Assembly: GCA_027257055.1 (NCBI GenBank)
Contig: JAPVLO010000977.1
Location: forward strand, 241,434-305,433
Length of the DNA: 64,000 nt
From: Cephalopachus bancanus
Lineage: Eukaryota; Chordata; Mammalia; Primates; Tarsiidae
Direction of reading: 5' to 3'
Part shown: one piece after another, positions 34,931 to 48,739 of the stretch
Layout of the letters: each line of letters starts with the position of its first letter
Position numbering within the stretch: the stretch's first letter is position 1
Made by a program: the position numbers and the translations under genes
The notes under the pieces: generated by a model
What the model was told of the DNA's origin: nothing
Database searches by the model: none
Seen by the model: only the letters and a program-made list of their open reading frames with translations

Positions 34931-36415
34931 TGTATACAACAGGGTTCAGAAAATTGGTCACTATGGGAATCTTAAAAAGCAAGAAGGTGCCGGTAGCCGC
35001 AATCACTAGTAAAAGTAAGGTAAAAGGGATCTGAAAACAGGAAAAACGTCGGCTGGGAGCAAGTCCCCAGTAAAATGCAGCCATGACGGAGGCAAAGCCC
35101 CATGGATCCTGTTGACGGACCTTCCCTAACTTTGAAGGATTGCGTGCATAGGCTTGAGAATATTCCCTCTTTAATTGAGATAATAGATGTGCAAATGGAT
35201 GACGGCATTTGACAGCAAAAATTATACATAGGCATAATGGAGGTGAGACTGCAGCAAAAAGGGTGCTCCTTAGAATGTGCAAGGATGTGGAATTAGCAGT
35301 AAACCTATGTATAAAAATGTAAAAAGGGCTCAACAGCAAAAAATTTCCCCCCTGGAGGGACAAGGGAATGCAAATTTTGCAACCTTTAGCTAAAAAGGGA
35401 AAACAAGTACTTCTTCACACCCTTTATAAGTAACAACATTGACAGTTGTGATTGATGAGGAAGCGAGAAATTGAGACAGAGTATCTCCAAAAACAGGTGT
35501 TTTCAGGAAAAACAAGTCACAGATATGCTTTTTGATTTAAGAAATATTATAGTTTAATTAGAAAGAAGGTTAAAATTAAAGTAAGGATGAGAATTAAATA
35601 GATAGCAGTTATAATTAAAAGATAAATGTTTATTATAGATGTAGGTATTAGTTAAATATAAGGAATAGGAAATAATTAAGTTTTAAGGTAAACTTAAAAT
35701 TATATACACTTAATGTAGGTTTAAAATTAAATACATTTAGGATTAGAAGTAAGATTAGTTTCATATATAAGTGTAGATTTAGACATGTTTTGCTTAGAAA
35801 TATAAAATGCAAAATAGGTGATAAGAAAATAGCAAGCAATATAGACAAGGCAATTAGAATTAAGAAAGTTAAATTTTTTAATTAATAGTATTAAGAATTC
35901 GTAGTGGGTAAGATAAGGGTGGTTATATAAAAGAAAAAACAAGTCAATATATTGCTGCTGAAAGTATATATAAGGGTAGAATTAAGAAAATAGATTAGTA
36001 AAGGAAAAGAAATAGAATAGCGAAGGGAAGAGATTCAGGTGACAGGAGGTCACAGGACGTGGCTGATAAACTGGCAGCTGGTATTTTGTTACACCACCTG
36101 GTAGCAGGAAGAAACAAAATGAAACTTGTAAAGGTCAACTTCCCCATAAACAAAAGACAAAACATGATGTAAACATTTAATGTGTAACATGGGATACATT
36201 TTGTGGGTAGAGGGGTCAGTAAAAAAACTACATAAGCTTGTAAGAATTGAATAAAAATTGACAGAGTCTTGAGCTCTCCCCAGGAAGAGGATTCCTGTCG
36301 TCTTCGTCTTTTCTTTTTCGCCACTTCCCGATTCTCCCCAGTCAGGCCCTGACTCTCTCGTTGGAGCTGGATTCCGCCAAAAAAGGGCCTAAGCTCCATT
36401 ATTCTGATGACACAT
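34931..36415. repeat. Retrovirus-like segment of unresolved orientation
   Basis: This 1.5-kb segment is bounded by TG...CA ends. On the plus strand the right end looks like an LTR: an AATAAA at about 36249, then a GAGCTCTCCCC/TTCGTC-rich R-U5-like stretch. On the minus strand there are two open stretches. At 35995-36399 (134 codons) there is an arginine-rich block (KKKRRRR), then WGELKTL, then hydrophobic runs, a layout like the leader of betaretroviral Env. At 34926-35363 (145 codons) there are three hydrophobic segments and I recognise no family. The middle (35520-35990) is very A/T-rich. Both readings cannot be right over the same bases. I call the segment retroviral with low confidence and leave the orientation open. 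Confidence 0.4.
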
Positions 36416-37424
36416 TATATTCTTTTTGTTCTCTGTGAGAAATTCAGGCAAACTTCCACTTTGTTGTTCTTCTAGTTCAAAGAAAAAATTACAGATAACA
36501 GGATTTTAGGAAAGATAATTTTTTTTAATTTGATGTCTTCAGTATGTCTCATAGTGCTGAAAGTCTGTGTAAGCATTAGGAATTTTCAGAAATGATTATG
36601 GCACAGCTGGAGAAAGAAATAGGAAACTAGAAATAGAGGTAAACAGACATAGCTAATTAATAAAAACAGAAGGAGGCATGATGCATGAACCAACAAAATT
36701 TGGGACATGACCACAGTAGGACAATGAGTTCCCTTGACTTGCTCACTGTCTTACAGCCTTATGGGATGTTGACAACCTTTGCATTGTCTCTGTAATTCCA
36801 CTCAGGGTATACAGCTTGAGCTATATAAAATTGTTGATATCTGACTATTTTTGACTGATGAAAGTAGAATTTCATATAGTTTACCCTGTACTAGTTAAAT
36901 CCTTTCTTGTAAGTTCAAAACAGATCATGTAGTAGATGTGGGATACACTACCATAAAGAGGTTCAAAATAGATTCATAATGAACATTAACCTGTGCAAGG
37001 TATTTGGAGGATGCCTTAGGTTCCTTGAGGCACCAAAGAATACCCCATAAATGTTCCTTATCTGTAGGGTCATTCCAAGCCTAGTGTGCTTGGTGTTAGC
37101 TCAAGGGCACTTTCTTCAGGAAGAAGAAAACATTACCCCAGCTTCTATCAGAGAGCTTCCAGTACAGGGTTGTAGACATTATAAACAATGTACATCAGGG
37201 AGCAAAGAAAAAGAAGAATGGTGGAAGACTCTTAGTACATATTCATTCATTTGGAGAGGTATTAATTCCACAGATTCTTTTGAAGACACACAGACTCTTC
37301 TATGAGAGATCCCTTAAATTACTTTTGACCTCCCACAAATTTTTAGAGAAACCCTCCTTTTTGTGGCATAACTAAACATAATGAAGCAAGTGCTATGTGG
37401 TGTTTTAACATCCTTATTTCTTTT
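36416..37424. other. Unassigned sequence
   Basis: No recognised gene or repeat is seen. A short plus-strand open stretch lies at 37051-37305 (84 codons) with no known motif. It could be interior sequence of the neighbouring retrovirus-like segment, or genuine flanking DNA. Confidence 0.4.
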
Positions 37425-37715
37425 TCTTTTTTTTTTTTTTTTTTGAGTTGGAATCTCACTCTGTCGCCCAGACTGGAGTGAAATGGCCGCTTCCAGCCAC
37501 CGCAGCCTCGACCTGCTGGGCTCCGCGATCCTTCCGCCTCAGCCTTCCAAGTAGCCGGAATTACAGGCATGCGCTACCACGCCTGGCTGATTTTTTGATT
37601 TATTGTAGAGATGAGGTCTCGCTGCCCAGACGGGTCTCGAACCCACGAGCTCAGGCAATCCACTCACCTCAGTCTCCCAAAGGTGCGGGATTACAGGCTG
37701 AGCCACCGAGCCCGG
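37425..37715 (-). repeat. Alu, antisense, in the A-tail of L1 copy 2
   Basis: A T-tract is followed by a CpG-rich reverse-complement Alu ending GAGCCACCGAGCCCGGCC. L1 tail T's continue directly after it, so it probably inserted into the L1 poly-A tail. Confidence 0.93.
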
Positions 37716-40700
37716 CCATTTTTTTTTTATTTAAAGATGTGGGGAACAATTCAGGGTTAGGTATACAAACATTGATTATGCAGGTACCCTTGTTTGTGAG
37801 GTGTGCACCTCCCGCCCCTAGCAGTTTTCCTCAACTGGCCATCCCACACCTGACAGTTTCCCACTACTGACAATCTCTTTCTTACAGTATTATAATAATT
37901 ATTCAAAGTTCGCTTATGAGTGAAAGCATATGGTACGCTGTTCTTTGTTTCTGTGATTGATCACTGAGTATGACAGACTCTAAATCCATGCAAGTAGCTG
38001 CGAAGTCCTTAAGTTTGTCCTTCTTTATGACTGCACAATATTCCATTGTGTATATGTACCACAATTTTTTTATCCAGTCCAGCTTCGATGGACAACATGG
38101 TTGGTTTCATATTTTTGCTATTATGAATAGAGAGGCAACAAACATATGTGTGCAGGTATCTTTTTTGTAGAATGATTTGAGTTCCTGCGGGTGTATTTCC
38201 AATAGGTGAATTGCTGGGTCATATGGAAGGTCAATTTCTAGTTCTTTCAGAAATCACCACACTGTCTTCCAAAGAGGTTGCACTAGTTTGCATTCCCACC
38301 AGCAGTGTAGAAGCATTCCTTTCTCTTTGCATCCTCCTCAGCATCTGTTGTTGTTTGTTTTATTAATGATGGCCATTCTTACTGGGGTTAGGCGGTATCT
38401 CAATGGGGTTTTGACTTGCATTTATATGATAATGAGTGAGACTGAGCACTTTTTCATGTGTCTGTTGGCTGCCAGTATATCTTCTTTTGAGAAGTGTCCA
38501 TTCATATCTTTTGCTCACTTTTTAATGGGGGTGTTGTTTTTTTTTTTTTTACTTTCAGAGCATTTGACTTCCTTGTAGGTCCTAGATGTTAGGCCTTTGT
38601 GAGATATAGAGTTGGTAAATATTTTTTCCCATTCTGTGACCTATCTCCCTGCTCTCTTGATGGTTTATTTGCTTTGCAGAAAATCATTAGTTTGATGAGG
38701 TCCCACTTGTCTATCTTATTTCTTAAGGTGTGGGCATTTAGGATTCTGAATAGGAATTGGTTGCCAGTTCCAATTTCCATAACAGTGTCTCCAATGTTTT
38801 CTAAGATTCTTATAGTTTGAGACTTTATGTTTAGATCTTTGATCTCTTTAGAGTTAATTTTTGTGTATAGTGATAGGAGGGAGTCCTGTTTCAATCTTCT
38901 GCACGTGATCAACCAGTTTTCCCAGCACCACTTACTGAATAGTTTTTCCTCTCCCCAGTGGTTGTTGTTGAAGGCTTTGTCAAAGATGAGTTGGTTGAGA
39001 AATAGAGGCTTTGCTTCCAGAATCTCTATCCTGTTCCATTGGTCTGTGTGCCTGTTCTTGTACCAATACCAGACTGTTTTGATTACTGTAACCTTATAGC
39101 AAAGTTTGATCTGGAAGTGTGATACCTCCTACTTTATTTCTTTTGCTAAGGATTGTTTTGTCTATTCATGGTCATTTATGTTTCCATATGAATTTCTGTA
39201 TTGTCATTCCAGGTCTGAGAAGAATGATGTTGGTAACTTAATGGGTACTGCATTGAATCTGTAGATTGTCTTTGGTAGGATGGACGTCTTAACAATGTTG
39301 ATTTTTGCTATCCATGAGCATGAAATATTTTTCCATTTGTTTGTGTCTTCTTGGATTTCTTTGAGCAGTGTTTTGCAGTTCTCATTGTAAAGGCCTCTCA
39401 CTTCTTTGGTTAGGAAGATGCCGAGGTATTTCATTATTTTTGTGACTTTGTGAATGGGATTGAGCTTTTAATTTGGGTCTCTGCCTGCTTGGGTCTCTGT
39501 CTACTTGTTGTTGGCATATAGGAACGCAACTGTCTTTTGCATATTTATTTTGTACCCTGAGACTGCCAAAGTTCTTTATCAGTGTAATAAGGTTTTTGAC
39601 AGATTCTCATGGATTTTCAAGGTATAGGATCATATCATCAGCAAAGAGGGATAACTTGACTTCCTCTTTTCCTATTTGGATATCCCTGATTTTCTTCCCT
39701 TGTCTAATTGCCTGAGCTAGGACTTCCAAAACAATGTTTAACAAGAGGGGTGAGAGTGGGCAGCCTTGTCTTCTTCCAGTTTTCAGGGGAAATGTTTCCA
39801 GTTTCTGTCCATTTTGCAGGATGTTAGCTGTGCGTTTATTGTAGATGGCACTTGCTATTTTGAGGTATGCTCTTTCTATACCTAGATGTTTGAGGATTTT
39901 TATCAAGAAGGGATCCTGGATTATTGTTATCAAGAGGTTTTTCTGCACCTAGTGATGTAATCATGTGGTTCTTGTTTTTACATCTGTTAATGTATATAAT
40001 TACATTTATGGTCTTGCGAAATGTAGAACCAGCCCTGCATCCTAGGGATGAAGTCTACTTGGTCATGGTGGATGATTTTTGAGATGTGTTTTTGGATCCA
40101 ATTTGTTAGAATCTTGTTGAGAATTTTTGCATATGTTCATAAGGGATATTGGCCTGTAGTTCTCTTTTTTTGTTGGATCTTTACCTGGCTTGGGTATCAG
40201 TGTGATGTCAGCTTTGTAAAATGATTTGGGGAGAAATCCATCCTTCTTGATTGCCTAGAATGCTTTCAATAGGATTGATATCACTTCCTCCTTGTCTGTT
40301 TTGTGGAATTCTGCTGGACAGCCATCCAGCCCAGGACTTTTTTTGGTAAGTAGTTTTCTTATGGCAGAGTCAATTTCCTGGGTTGTTATTGGTCTATTTA
40401 GTGTCTCAATGTCTTCTTGTTTCAACCTGGGGAGGTTGTATGATGTCAGAAAGTACTCCATTTAGGTTGTCAAGTTTGTTTCCATATAGGTGTACCCAGT
40501 AATCTCTGATAATCTTTTGTGTTTCCTGGAGTCTGTTCTGATTTGAATCTTTTGTATTTCTGATTATGTTTATTTGGGATTTTTCTCTATTTTTCTTGGT
40601 CATTCTGGCTAGAGATCCATCAATTTTGTTAATTCTTTCAAAGAACCACCTTTTTGTTTTGTTGATGTTTTCTATGATATTTTTGTCTTCTTTTTCCCAT

Positions 40701-41648
40701 ATTTGGGTTCTTAGTTTTGTGATTTGGAATCTTCTACTAAAGTTGGGGTTTTGGTGGTCTTCGCTTTCCAGCTCCCTTAGATGATTTGTTAGGCTCTCCA
40801 TTTGTGATCTTTCTGTTTTGTTGATATGTGCTCAGAGAGATATAAATTCCCTCCTTAGAACTGATATTATGGCATCCCAGAGGTTTTGGTAATATGTTTC
40901 TTCATTTTCATTTGTTTCCAGGAATCTTTTAATTTCTGCTTTGATTTCAGTGTTGAGCCAGTAGTTGTTCAGCACCTTTCTGTTTAGTGTCCATATCTTT
41001 GTGGGCTTTGGGGAAATGTTGTTGGTGTTGATATTTATTTTTATTCCACTGTGGTCTGAGAATGTGCATAGCAAGATTTCAACCTTATGGAAATTGTTTA
41101 TGCTTGATTTATGACCAAGGATGCAATCGATCTTGGAGTACATTCCATGTGGTGATGAGTAGAATAAATTTTCTGTAGTTGTTGGGTGAAATAATCTGTA
41201 GGTATCTATTAAGTCCATTTGGTCAAGTGTCAAGTTTAGGTTCTGGATCTCCTTGTTGATTTTTTGCCTAGATGATCTATCTAGTGCTGTCAGTGGGGTA
41301 TTTGAGTCCCCTGCTATAATAGTGTTAGAATCAATTTCCTTTTTTAGTTTACTTAGTAGTTGCTTTATAAATTCTGATGCTCCTCTGTTGGGTGCATATA
41401 TGTTTAAGATGGGTATTTCTTGTTGATGGATTGAACCTTTTATCATTATGTAGTGTCCTTTTGCATCTTTTAAAATTTTTGATAGCTTAAAGGTTGCTTT
41501 TTCTGATATTAAGATCACAACTCCTGCCTTCTTTTGTGGTTCATCTTCCTGGAAACTCATTTTCCAATCTTTAACTTTGAGTCTGTGTGCATTCCTTGTA
41601 GTGAGGTTAGTCTCCTGGATGCAGCAAATAATTGGTTCGTGGTTTCTT

Positions 41649-43096
41649 TTTTTAAAAAAATTATTTATTTATTATAAAGATGTAGGGTACAATTCAGGGC
41701 TAGGTACACAAACAATGATCATGCAGGTACCCTTGTTGATGAGGCATGCCCCTCACTCCCCTAGCAATTTTCCCCAACTGCCAGTCCCACCCCCCTTCCC
41801 CTGACAGTTTTCCACTACTGTCAATTGCTTTCTTATAGCATTATAATTTTTCAAGTTCACCTTATGAGTGAGAACATATGGGACTCAGTTCTTTGTTTTT
41901 GTGATAAATCACTGAGTATGATCGACTACAAATCCATCCAATTTGCTGCAAAGTCCATATATTTGTATTTCTTTATGGTTGCATAATATTCCATTGTGTA
42001 TATGCACCACATTTTTTAAATCCAGTCCAGCTTCGATGGGCAACACAGTTGGTTCCATGTTTTTGCTATTGTGAATAGAGCTGTAACAAACATATGTGTG
42101 CAGGTTTGAGTTCCTCCGGGCATATTCCCAATAGGGGAATTGCTGGGTCATATATAAGGTCAATTTCTAGTTCCTTCAGAAATCACCACACTGTTTTCCA
42201 AAGAGGGTATATCGGTCTGCATTCCCACCAGCAGTGTAGTCGTGTTCCTTTTTCTCCACATCCTTGCCAGCATCTGTTGTTATAAAAGCAGGAACCACAT
42301 GATTATCTCATTAGATGCAGAAAAAGCTTTTGATAAAATCCAGTATCCCTTCTTGAGAAAAACACTCAAACATCTAGATATAGAAGAAACATACCTCAAA
42401 ATAGTAAGTGCCATCTATGACAAACCCACAGCTAGCATATTGCTAAATAGTCAGAAACTAGAATCATTTTCCCTGAAAACTGGAACAAGACAAGGTTGTT
42501 TACTCTCATCCCTCTTGTTCAATATTGTGTTGGAAGTCCTAGCTCAGGCAATTAGACAAGAGAAGGAAATCAGGGATATCCAAATAGGAAAAGGGTAAGT
42601 CAAGTTATCCCTCTTTGCTGATTATATGATCCTATACCTTGAAAATCCAAGTGAATGTGTCAAAACCCTGCTTGCACTTATAAAGGACTTTGGGAAGTCT
42701 CAGGGTACAAAATAAATGAGCAAAAGACAGCTGCATTTCTCTACACCAACAACAAGCAGGCAGAGACCCAAATAAAAAGCACAATCCCATTCAAAATAGC
42801 CACCAAAGAAATGAAATACCTCGGCATCTTCCTAACCAAAGAAGTGAAGACCTTTACAATGAGAACTACAAAAACACTGCTCAAAGAAATCCAAGAAGAC
42901 ACAAACAAATGGAAAAATATTTCATGCTCATGGATAGAAAGAATCAACATTGTTAAAATGTCCATTCTACCAAAGACAATCTATAGATTCAATGCAATGC
43001 CCATTAAGGTACCAACATCATTCTCCTCTGACCTGGAAATGACAATACAGAAATTTATATGGAAACTTAAATGACCACGAATAGTCAAAACAATCC
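41649..43096. mobile_element. Nested L1 with 5' inversion (twin priming)
   Basis: The left part (41649 to about 42285) is the L1 3' end on the minus strand. The right part (about 42285-43096) is ORF2 on the plus strand, with RT-domain and C-terminal pieces at 42242-42598 and 42655-43074. The host L1 is duplicated at the edges: TTGGTTCGTGGTTTCTT at 41632-41648 and TTGGTTCATGGTTTCTT at 43097-43113, a 17-bp target duplication with one difference. This layout is the known signature of twin-primed L1 insertion. Confidence 0.93.
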
Positions 43097-44449
43097 TTGG
43101 TTCATGGTTTCTTATCCAGTTTGCCTTTCTGTATCTTTTCAGTGGTGCATTTAGTCCATTCACATTCAGGCTTATTATTGAAATGTGATTGTTATCCCTG
43201 TCATGAGGTTCTTAAAAAGTTTTTTCTTTGTTTGCTTGTTTTCTTTTGGCTTTGGGGTTGTTGCATGTGTGTGTTTTCAAGTTTCTTGTTGTACTGTAGT
43301 CTCTGTTGATTCTGTGCTCTGCTGTTCTCTTGAGAAGTGTGTGGTCATTCATTTTCTTCTTTCTTCTGTACTTCATACCTTTTTAAGTGTCTCCTGTAGA
43401 GCTGGTCTAGAAGCTGCATACTGTCTTAGGGATTGGATATCTGGGAAGGATTTTTAATTCTCCATCACTGATGAAGCTGAACTTGACTGGATAGGAAATT
43501 CTTGGTTCAAATTGTTTATCTTTGAGGGCTTTGAATATAGATCCCCAGTACCTTCTTGCTTGTAGTATTTCTGCTGATGTGATCTGTTGCTATTCTGATT
43601 GGTTTTCCCTAGTAGGTAGTCTGACCTTTTCTTTTGCTGCCTTTAGTATTTTTTCTTTTGTTCATACTTTGTGTAATGAATTACTATGTATCTAGGGGTT
43701 GGTCTTATCTTGATGTCTTATGGGATTTCTCTGTATTTCTTGTACTTGGCTGGTCACATCTCTGGTGAGATGGGGAAAGTTTTCTTGGATTGCTTCCTGG
43801 AATACTTGCTACAATTTATTCTCTATTTCTCTTTCTTCTTCTAGGATACCAATCAGGCATAGGTTCAGCCTCTTGATATAATTGAACATCTCTTATGGCT
43901 TTTTTCTTTCTTTCTGAGTCTTCTATCCATGTGTTTTACAAATTGGGTTAATTCCATGTTCTGGTCTTCAATTTCTGAGATTCTTTCTTCAGTTAGATTA
44001 ATTCTGCTTTCCATGCTTGCTATCTTTTATTTATTTCCTGGATGAAATGTTTTATTGTCAAATTCTCTGTTACAAGTTATTTCAGTGTTGTATCTTTCTT
44101 AGTCTTATTTATTCCTTGCATCCATTCCCTAATCCCTGTCATATTCTGAGGCCAGTCATTGGTGGCTTCCATTGTTTGGGCACCAAGGTCTGATTTTTCA
44201 GGAGTTTTGTCTTTGGTATACTTGAAATTGCCTGTGATCTTCCTTTGGTTTTTCCTCCTTTGTGACACATCTCTTGTTTTTCTCTTTATTTCTGTTATTC
44301 AGTGTCAGTGCGAGAGGCTTTCCCATCTTATGTTTGCTCAGTCCTTTATTCTTCCCTGATCTGGGCTCTGGATTTGCTCTATTTTGAAATAGAATGGTGG
44401 ATGGGAGGCTTTTTTGTCTCTTGCAGTTTTTGAAATTCTACTAAAGTAG

Positions 44450-45062
44450 GGGATGGCGCGCTAGGATTCAGAAACTACTTGCAAATTACAATGTTCCCTG
44501 AGACCCTCTTCCCACTACCACTCTATATGATGATTCAAAGCAGAAACCATTGGAAAAAAAACAATTGAACACACACAGACACAGACATATACACACACCC
44601 TAAAACAAATTGGATTAACAACAACGAGTAACAAAACAAACAACAACAAAAAGCCAAGAAAACTAAACACATACATACATGCCTAGCACAAAGTGAATAG
44701 AAAAGAAAAACAGAAAGACCAGAAAAAAAATAAATGAAAGATATTCAGATCAAACCCTCACACATATTGACATACACCTTAAATTATAAAAAATGAAAAT
44801 TAAAAACCCCAGAAGAACAAAAAAGCAAAACAAACTAATAACAACAACAAAATTGAAAGATGAATGCTCAATCATTCATATACCCACATAAACAGAAAAC
44901 AACAAATAAAAGTAGAAAGAAACAGAAAAAGAAAAAAAATTGTGGGGAAGCAGATCAAACCCTCACATACATATTAATGCACAAAGCAAAAATAATTTTA
45001 AAATAGATGAACTAACAAACAATTTTTTAAAATAAAAAAATTTTAATTTTTTTTAAAAAAAA
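44450..45062 (+). repeat. A-rich block in the 5' part of L1 copy 2
   Basis: The plus strand is strongly A-rich with CA/ACA-rich stretches (about 44560-45060). L1 copy 1 lacks it between the equivalent points (near 15055). No gene is seen. Confidence 0.7.
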
Positions 45063-46022
45063 CCCTTCCCTTGTGGCAGGCTCTGTAATTGTTCCTCTAA
45101 TCAGGTCTCTCCTGCAGAGCACCTCTTTCACTCTTTCCTCAGTGTCCAAAGCAGAGAAAGAGGGCAGTGGGGGTGGGCAGGGCTGCAGTTTTCCTCTCCC
45201 CACTCTCCTATGGTCAGGAAGATCTCCTCCCGTGGGGAGTTGTATGGTTGTCTCTTACCCAGGTATGTGCTCACAGAGGGTGTCCCAGGAGGCATATCCT
45301 GGAATGGTGTTCTCCTATTGCAACTGACATCCAGGCTCTGCCTGGGTTTGTCCTTCTCAATTGTGGCCCAGCTATGTGGGTCTGATGTTCAGAGGAATGC
45401 TGGAGGCGGGGGTTGGGTCAGCCCAGACTCACCACTGATCTCTTTGGAGTCCTTCCTCATCCTTTCTGACCACACCCTTTGTGCTGCAGTTGGATCAGCG
45501 TAGGGCATGGGGTGCCTAGAACTCAGCACTCGTCAGGTCCCTCCGAAGCTTATGCTTTCAGGATATTTCCTCTGGGTCATGATCAATCCCTGAGTAGTTG
45601 ATCCGCCAGTCACAGAGATCAGGTTTGTTGCTCTGTGATGAATGAGTTGGAGCACTTTCCTGCCCCACCTACAAGATGGTAGTGGGATTCCTCTCCTGTC
45701 CTCCTCCATGGGACTTTGCCTCTGGACTCCCTCTGCAGCCCTTGCTGCCAGTGCCCTGCCAGGCACTGAAGTGGTGAGGCAAAACCTGGAGCTGGCAGTG
45801 ACTCCTGCCAATAGTGAAGGAGAGCCCGCTGCTTTTCACAGAAAAGCTTCTGTCTGTTTTTAAAAAATGGCACTTGGCTTCTGCCACCTCAGAAGAGCCA
45901 GGGACCAAGCGGAGTAGCTGCAGCACCAGTTATTGCACTAGGGGCCTGGTCACTTGCTCTTGAGGACTCACATAGACAGTCTGTCCCAGCATTTTCTTCC
46001 CAGGGAGGGTTTTGTTGATTTT

Positions 46023-46319
<297 letters not shown>

Positions 46320-46539
46320 ATGGCACTTGGCTTCTGCATCCCAAGAATCGTTAGGGTCCAAGTCCAGCAGCTGTGGCACCAGGCACTGCACCAGCCACTG
46401 CACCCTGGCCGCTAGCTCCCTAGCCCTCACTCAGTCAGCCACTCACATGCCCACTTGTTCACCAGCACATACACAAAATTTTCCATACACTCACTCACCC
46501 GGGGACTTGCATCATTCAACTGGCTCGGAGGCCATCTTC

Positions 46540-47830
46540 CCCCTCTCCCTTTCCATTAGCGTTTCTATTCCAATTCAAGCACTTCCTTTAGCTCTTGTTT
46601 TAGGGTAGATCTGCTAGCATCAAATTCTATTGATTGTCCTTCCTCTAAGAATGTCCTGATAAAGTTTTTACGGAGCTTATATCCCTGGTTAATATTCCTT
46701 TTCTTTCAGCAATTGAAATATCTTGTGCCACTGCTTTCAGGTCTTCATGATTTCTTATGAGAAATGCACTATTATTTTATGTATTTTCTTCCTATGCATG
46801 AGATATTATTTCCTTCTTGTTGCTGTCAAGATTTTAAGGCATAAATGTCTATGGATTTGTCTTCTTTAGGGTTTACACAGCTTCTCAAATCTTTACATTT
46901 AAGTCTTTTGCCCAATTTGGGAAATATTCAGTCAATATTTTTTCAAAAACTGCTTCAGCATCACCCATTTCTCATCCTCTGAGACTCCAATGATACAAAT
47001 TTTATATTTTTTGTTACAGTGTCACAGATTCTTCAATATGAAATAATAATAAATATTACAAACATTTTACAAAAAGAGATTTCATAGAACTGTGAAACTC
47101 AAAATGTACAATGTACTAAACCTGTCAACACAAATAATAAAGAGTCCTGTATCTAATAGAGAAAGTATGCCCATTTTGTAATCTTTCCAACAAAAAAACC
47201 CTAGACTCATCTCATTTCAGTAAATATTTTTAAATATGTAAGAAAAAAACACTAATTTTATGCAAGTTTCAAACCAATAAAACACTTGCAAACAAATTTT
47301 ATTAGATCAGTCTTACCTTTATTTCAAAACAAAAAGTAATTCGCAGACCAATCATTCTCATGAATGTAGATGCCAAATTCTTAAGAAAATATTAGCAAAT
47401 TTAATTCAATGATATATGAAAATGATACCCATTATCACCAAATGGAGTTTATTTTAGAATGGCAAGGCTGCTTCAACATTTGAGAATCAATTAATATGAT
47501 TTACTACATGCACTGAAGGAAGGAGAAAAAGCACATGAGAATCTTACAAGAATAGTAAAATATCAATACAGGATTCATCATCTGGTCATAGTTTTTTAAA
47601 AATTTATTTGAAAACTTGCATAAAAAGGAACTTCTTCAATCTGTGAAAAGACAGCTACCCTATAGCACACATAAGTCTTAGTGGTGAAATATTTAAAACT
47701 TTCTCCTTGATATCTGGAATATTAAAGAAGTTAGGCAATTAAAATGGCAAGAAAAATAAATACAAGTTATAGGGATTGCAAAGGAGGTAAAATTGTCTCG
47801 TTTTATGCGCAACATGGTCAGGTACTTAGA
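46540..47830. repeat. Old L1 sequence, left end of the second DRB unit
   Basis: Bases 46552-47590 match 8041-9130, and 47610-47830 match 17147-17670 without its Alu. The first part is antisense L1 and the second is sense ORF2. There is no coding potential. Confidence 0.75.
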
Positions 47831-48107
47831 AAAAAATAGTAAACTCATATATATAATAAGTTAATTTGAATAATGTCAATAGATGTATACAATTTACATA
47901 TAATATATGCATATGCCCCACTGGGGGATGGAAATTCTAAATATATTACAATACCAGTTCCTTCTAAATTATACTAAGGTAATTCAGTAAAATACCACTT
48001 AAAAATGAGGGCAAGTTTTTGTTGTTGTTGTTGTTATTGTTGTTTGGTTGCTTGCTTTATTTTGTTTTTTTGTTAATTTTGTCTACTACAAGGAGATGGC
48101 AGAATTG

Positions 48108-48412
48108 CATTTATTTATTTATTTATTTTTGAGTCAGAGTCTTATTCTGTTGTCCAGGCTGGAGGGCAGTGGCACATTCATGGCCACCGCAGCATTGACC
48201 TCCTGGGCTAAGGCTATCCTTCTGCCTCAGTCTTCCAAGTAACTGGAACAACAACTGCACGTTACCATGCCCAGCTTATTTTTTACTTATTTGTAGAAAT
48301 TAGGTCTCACCAAGTTTTCTAGGCTGGTCTCGAACCTCAGAGTTTAGGCAATCCTCTTGCTCAACCTCCCAAAGTGCTGGGATTATAGGCTTGAGTCACC
48401 ACGCCCAGCTGC
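48108..48412 (-). repeat. Alu, antisense (diverged)
   Basis: A (TTTA)n/T tail is followed by a reverse-complement Alu dimer ending TCACCACGCCCAGCTG. It is diverged, so it is older than the CpG-rich copies. Confidence 0.88.
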
Positions 48413-48739
48413 CAGGTTAGTGTTTAAAGTTCATATGTAAAATGTTAAGACCTTTGACTTAGTGAAAAAATTTTGAAAAATAGGAACAAAACTGGTGGAT
48501 ACTCAGTGTGAGAGCAAGACCTACCATACAGTTTTATTAGTTATCGTAGCCTAACAGCAAGTGTAGACAAGTTGTAAATTCTAAAACCAGATATCCTCCC
48601 AAATGCAATGCTCTTATCTATAGTAGCATTGCAGAGCAACATGGAAAAGACAGTCTTTTCAATAAATGCTGCTAGGTTATTTGAATATCTATGAGACAAT
48701 TTACCAAGAGACCTAGTCAAATTACGAATAAAAATCAAT

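Noticed and set aside
40832..41560. 242-codon open frame as a host gene
   Set aside because: Its NIYAPN, GDSN and SDH motifs are those of the L1 ORF2 endonuclease.
42242..43074. Plus-strand reverse-transcriptase-like frames as a separate plus-strand L1
   Set aside because: The shared 17-bp target duplication around 41649-43096 shows it is the inverted half of one twin-primed insertion.
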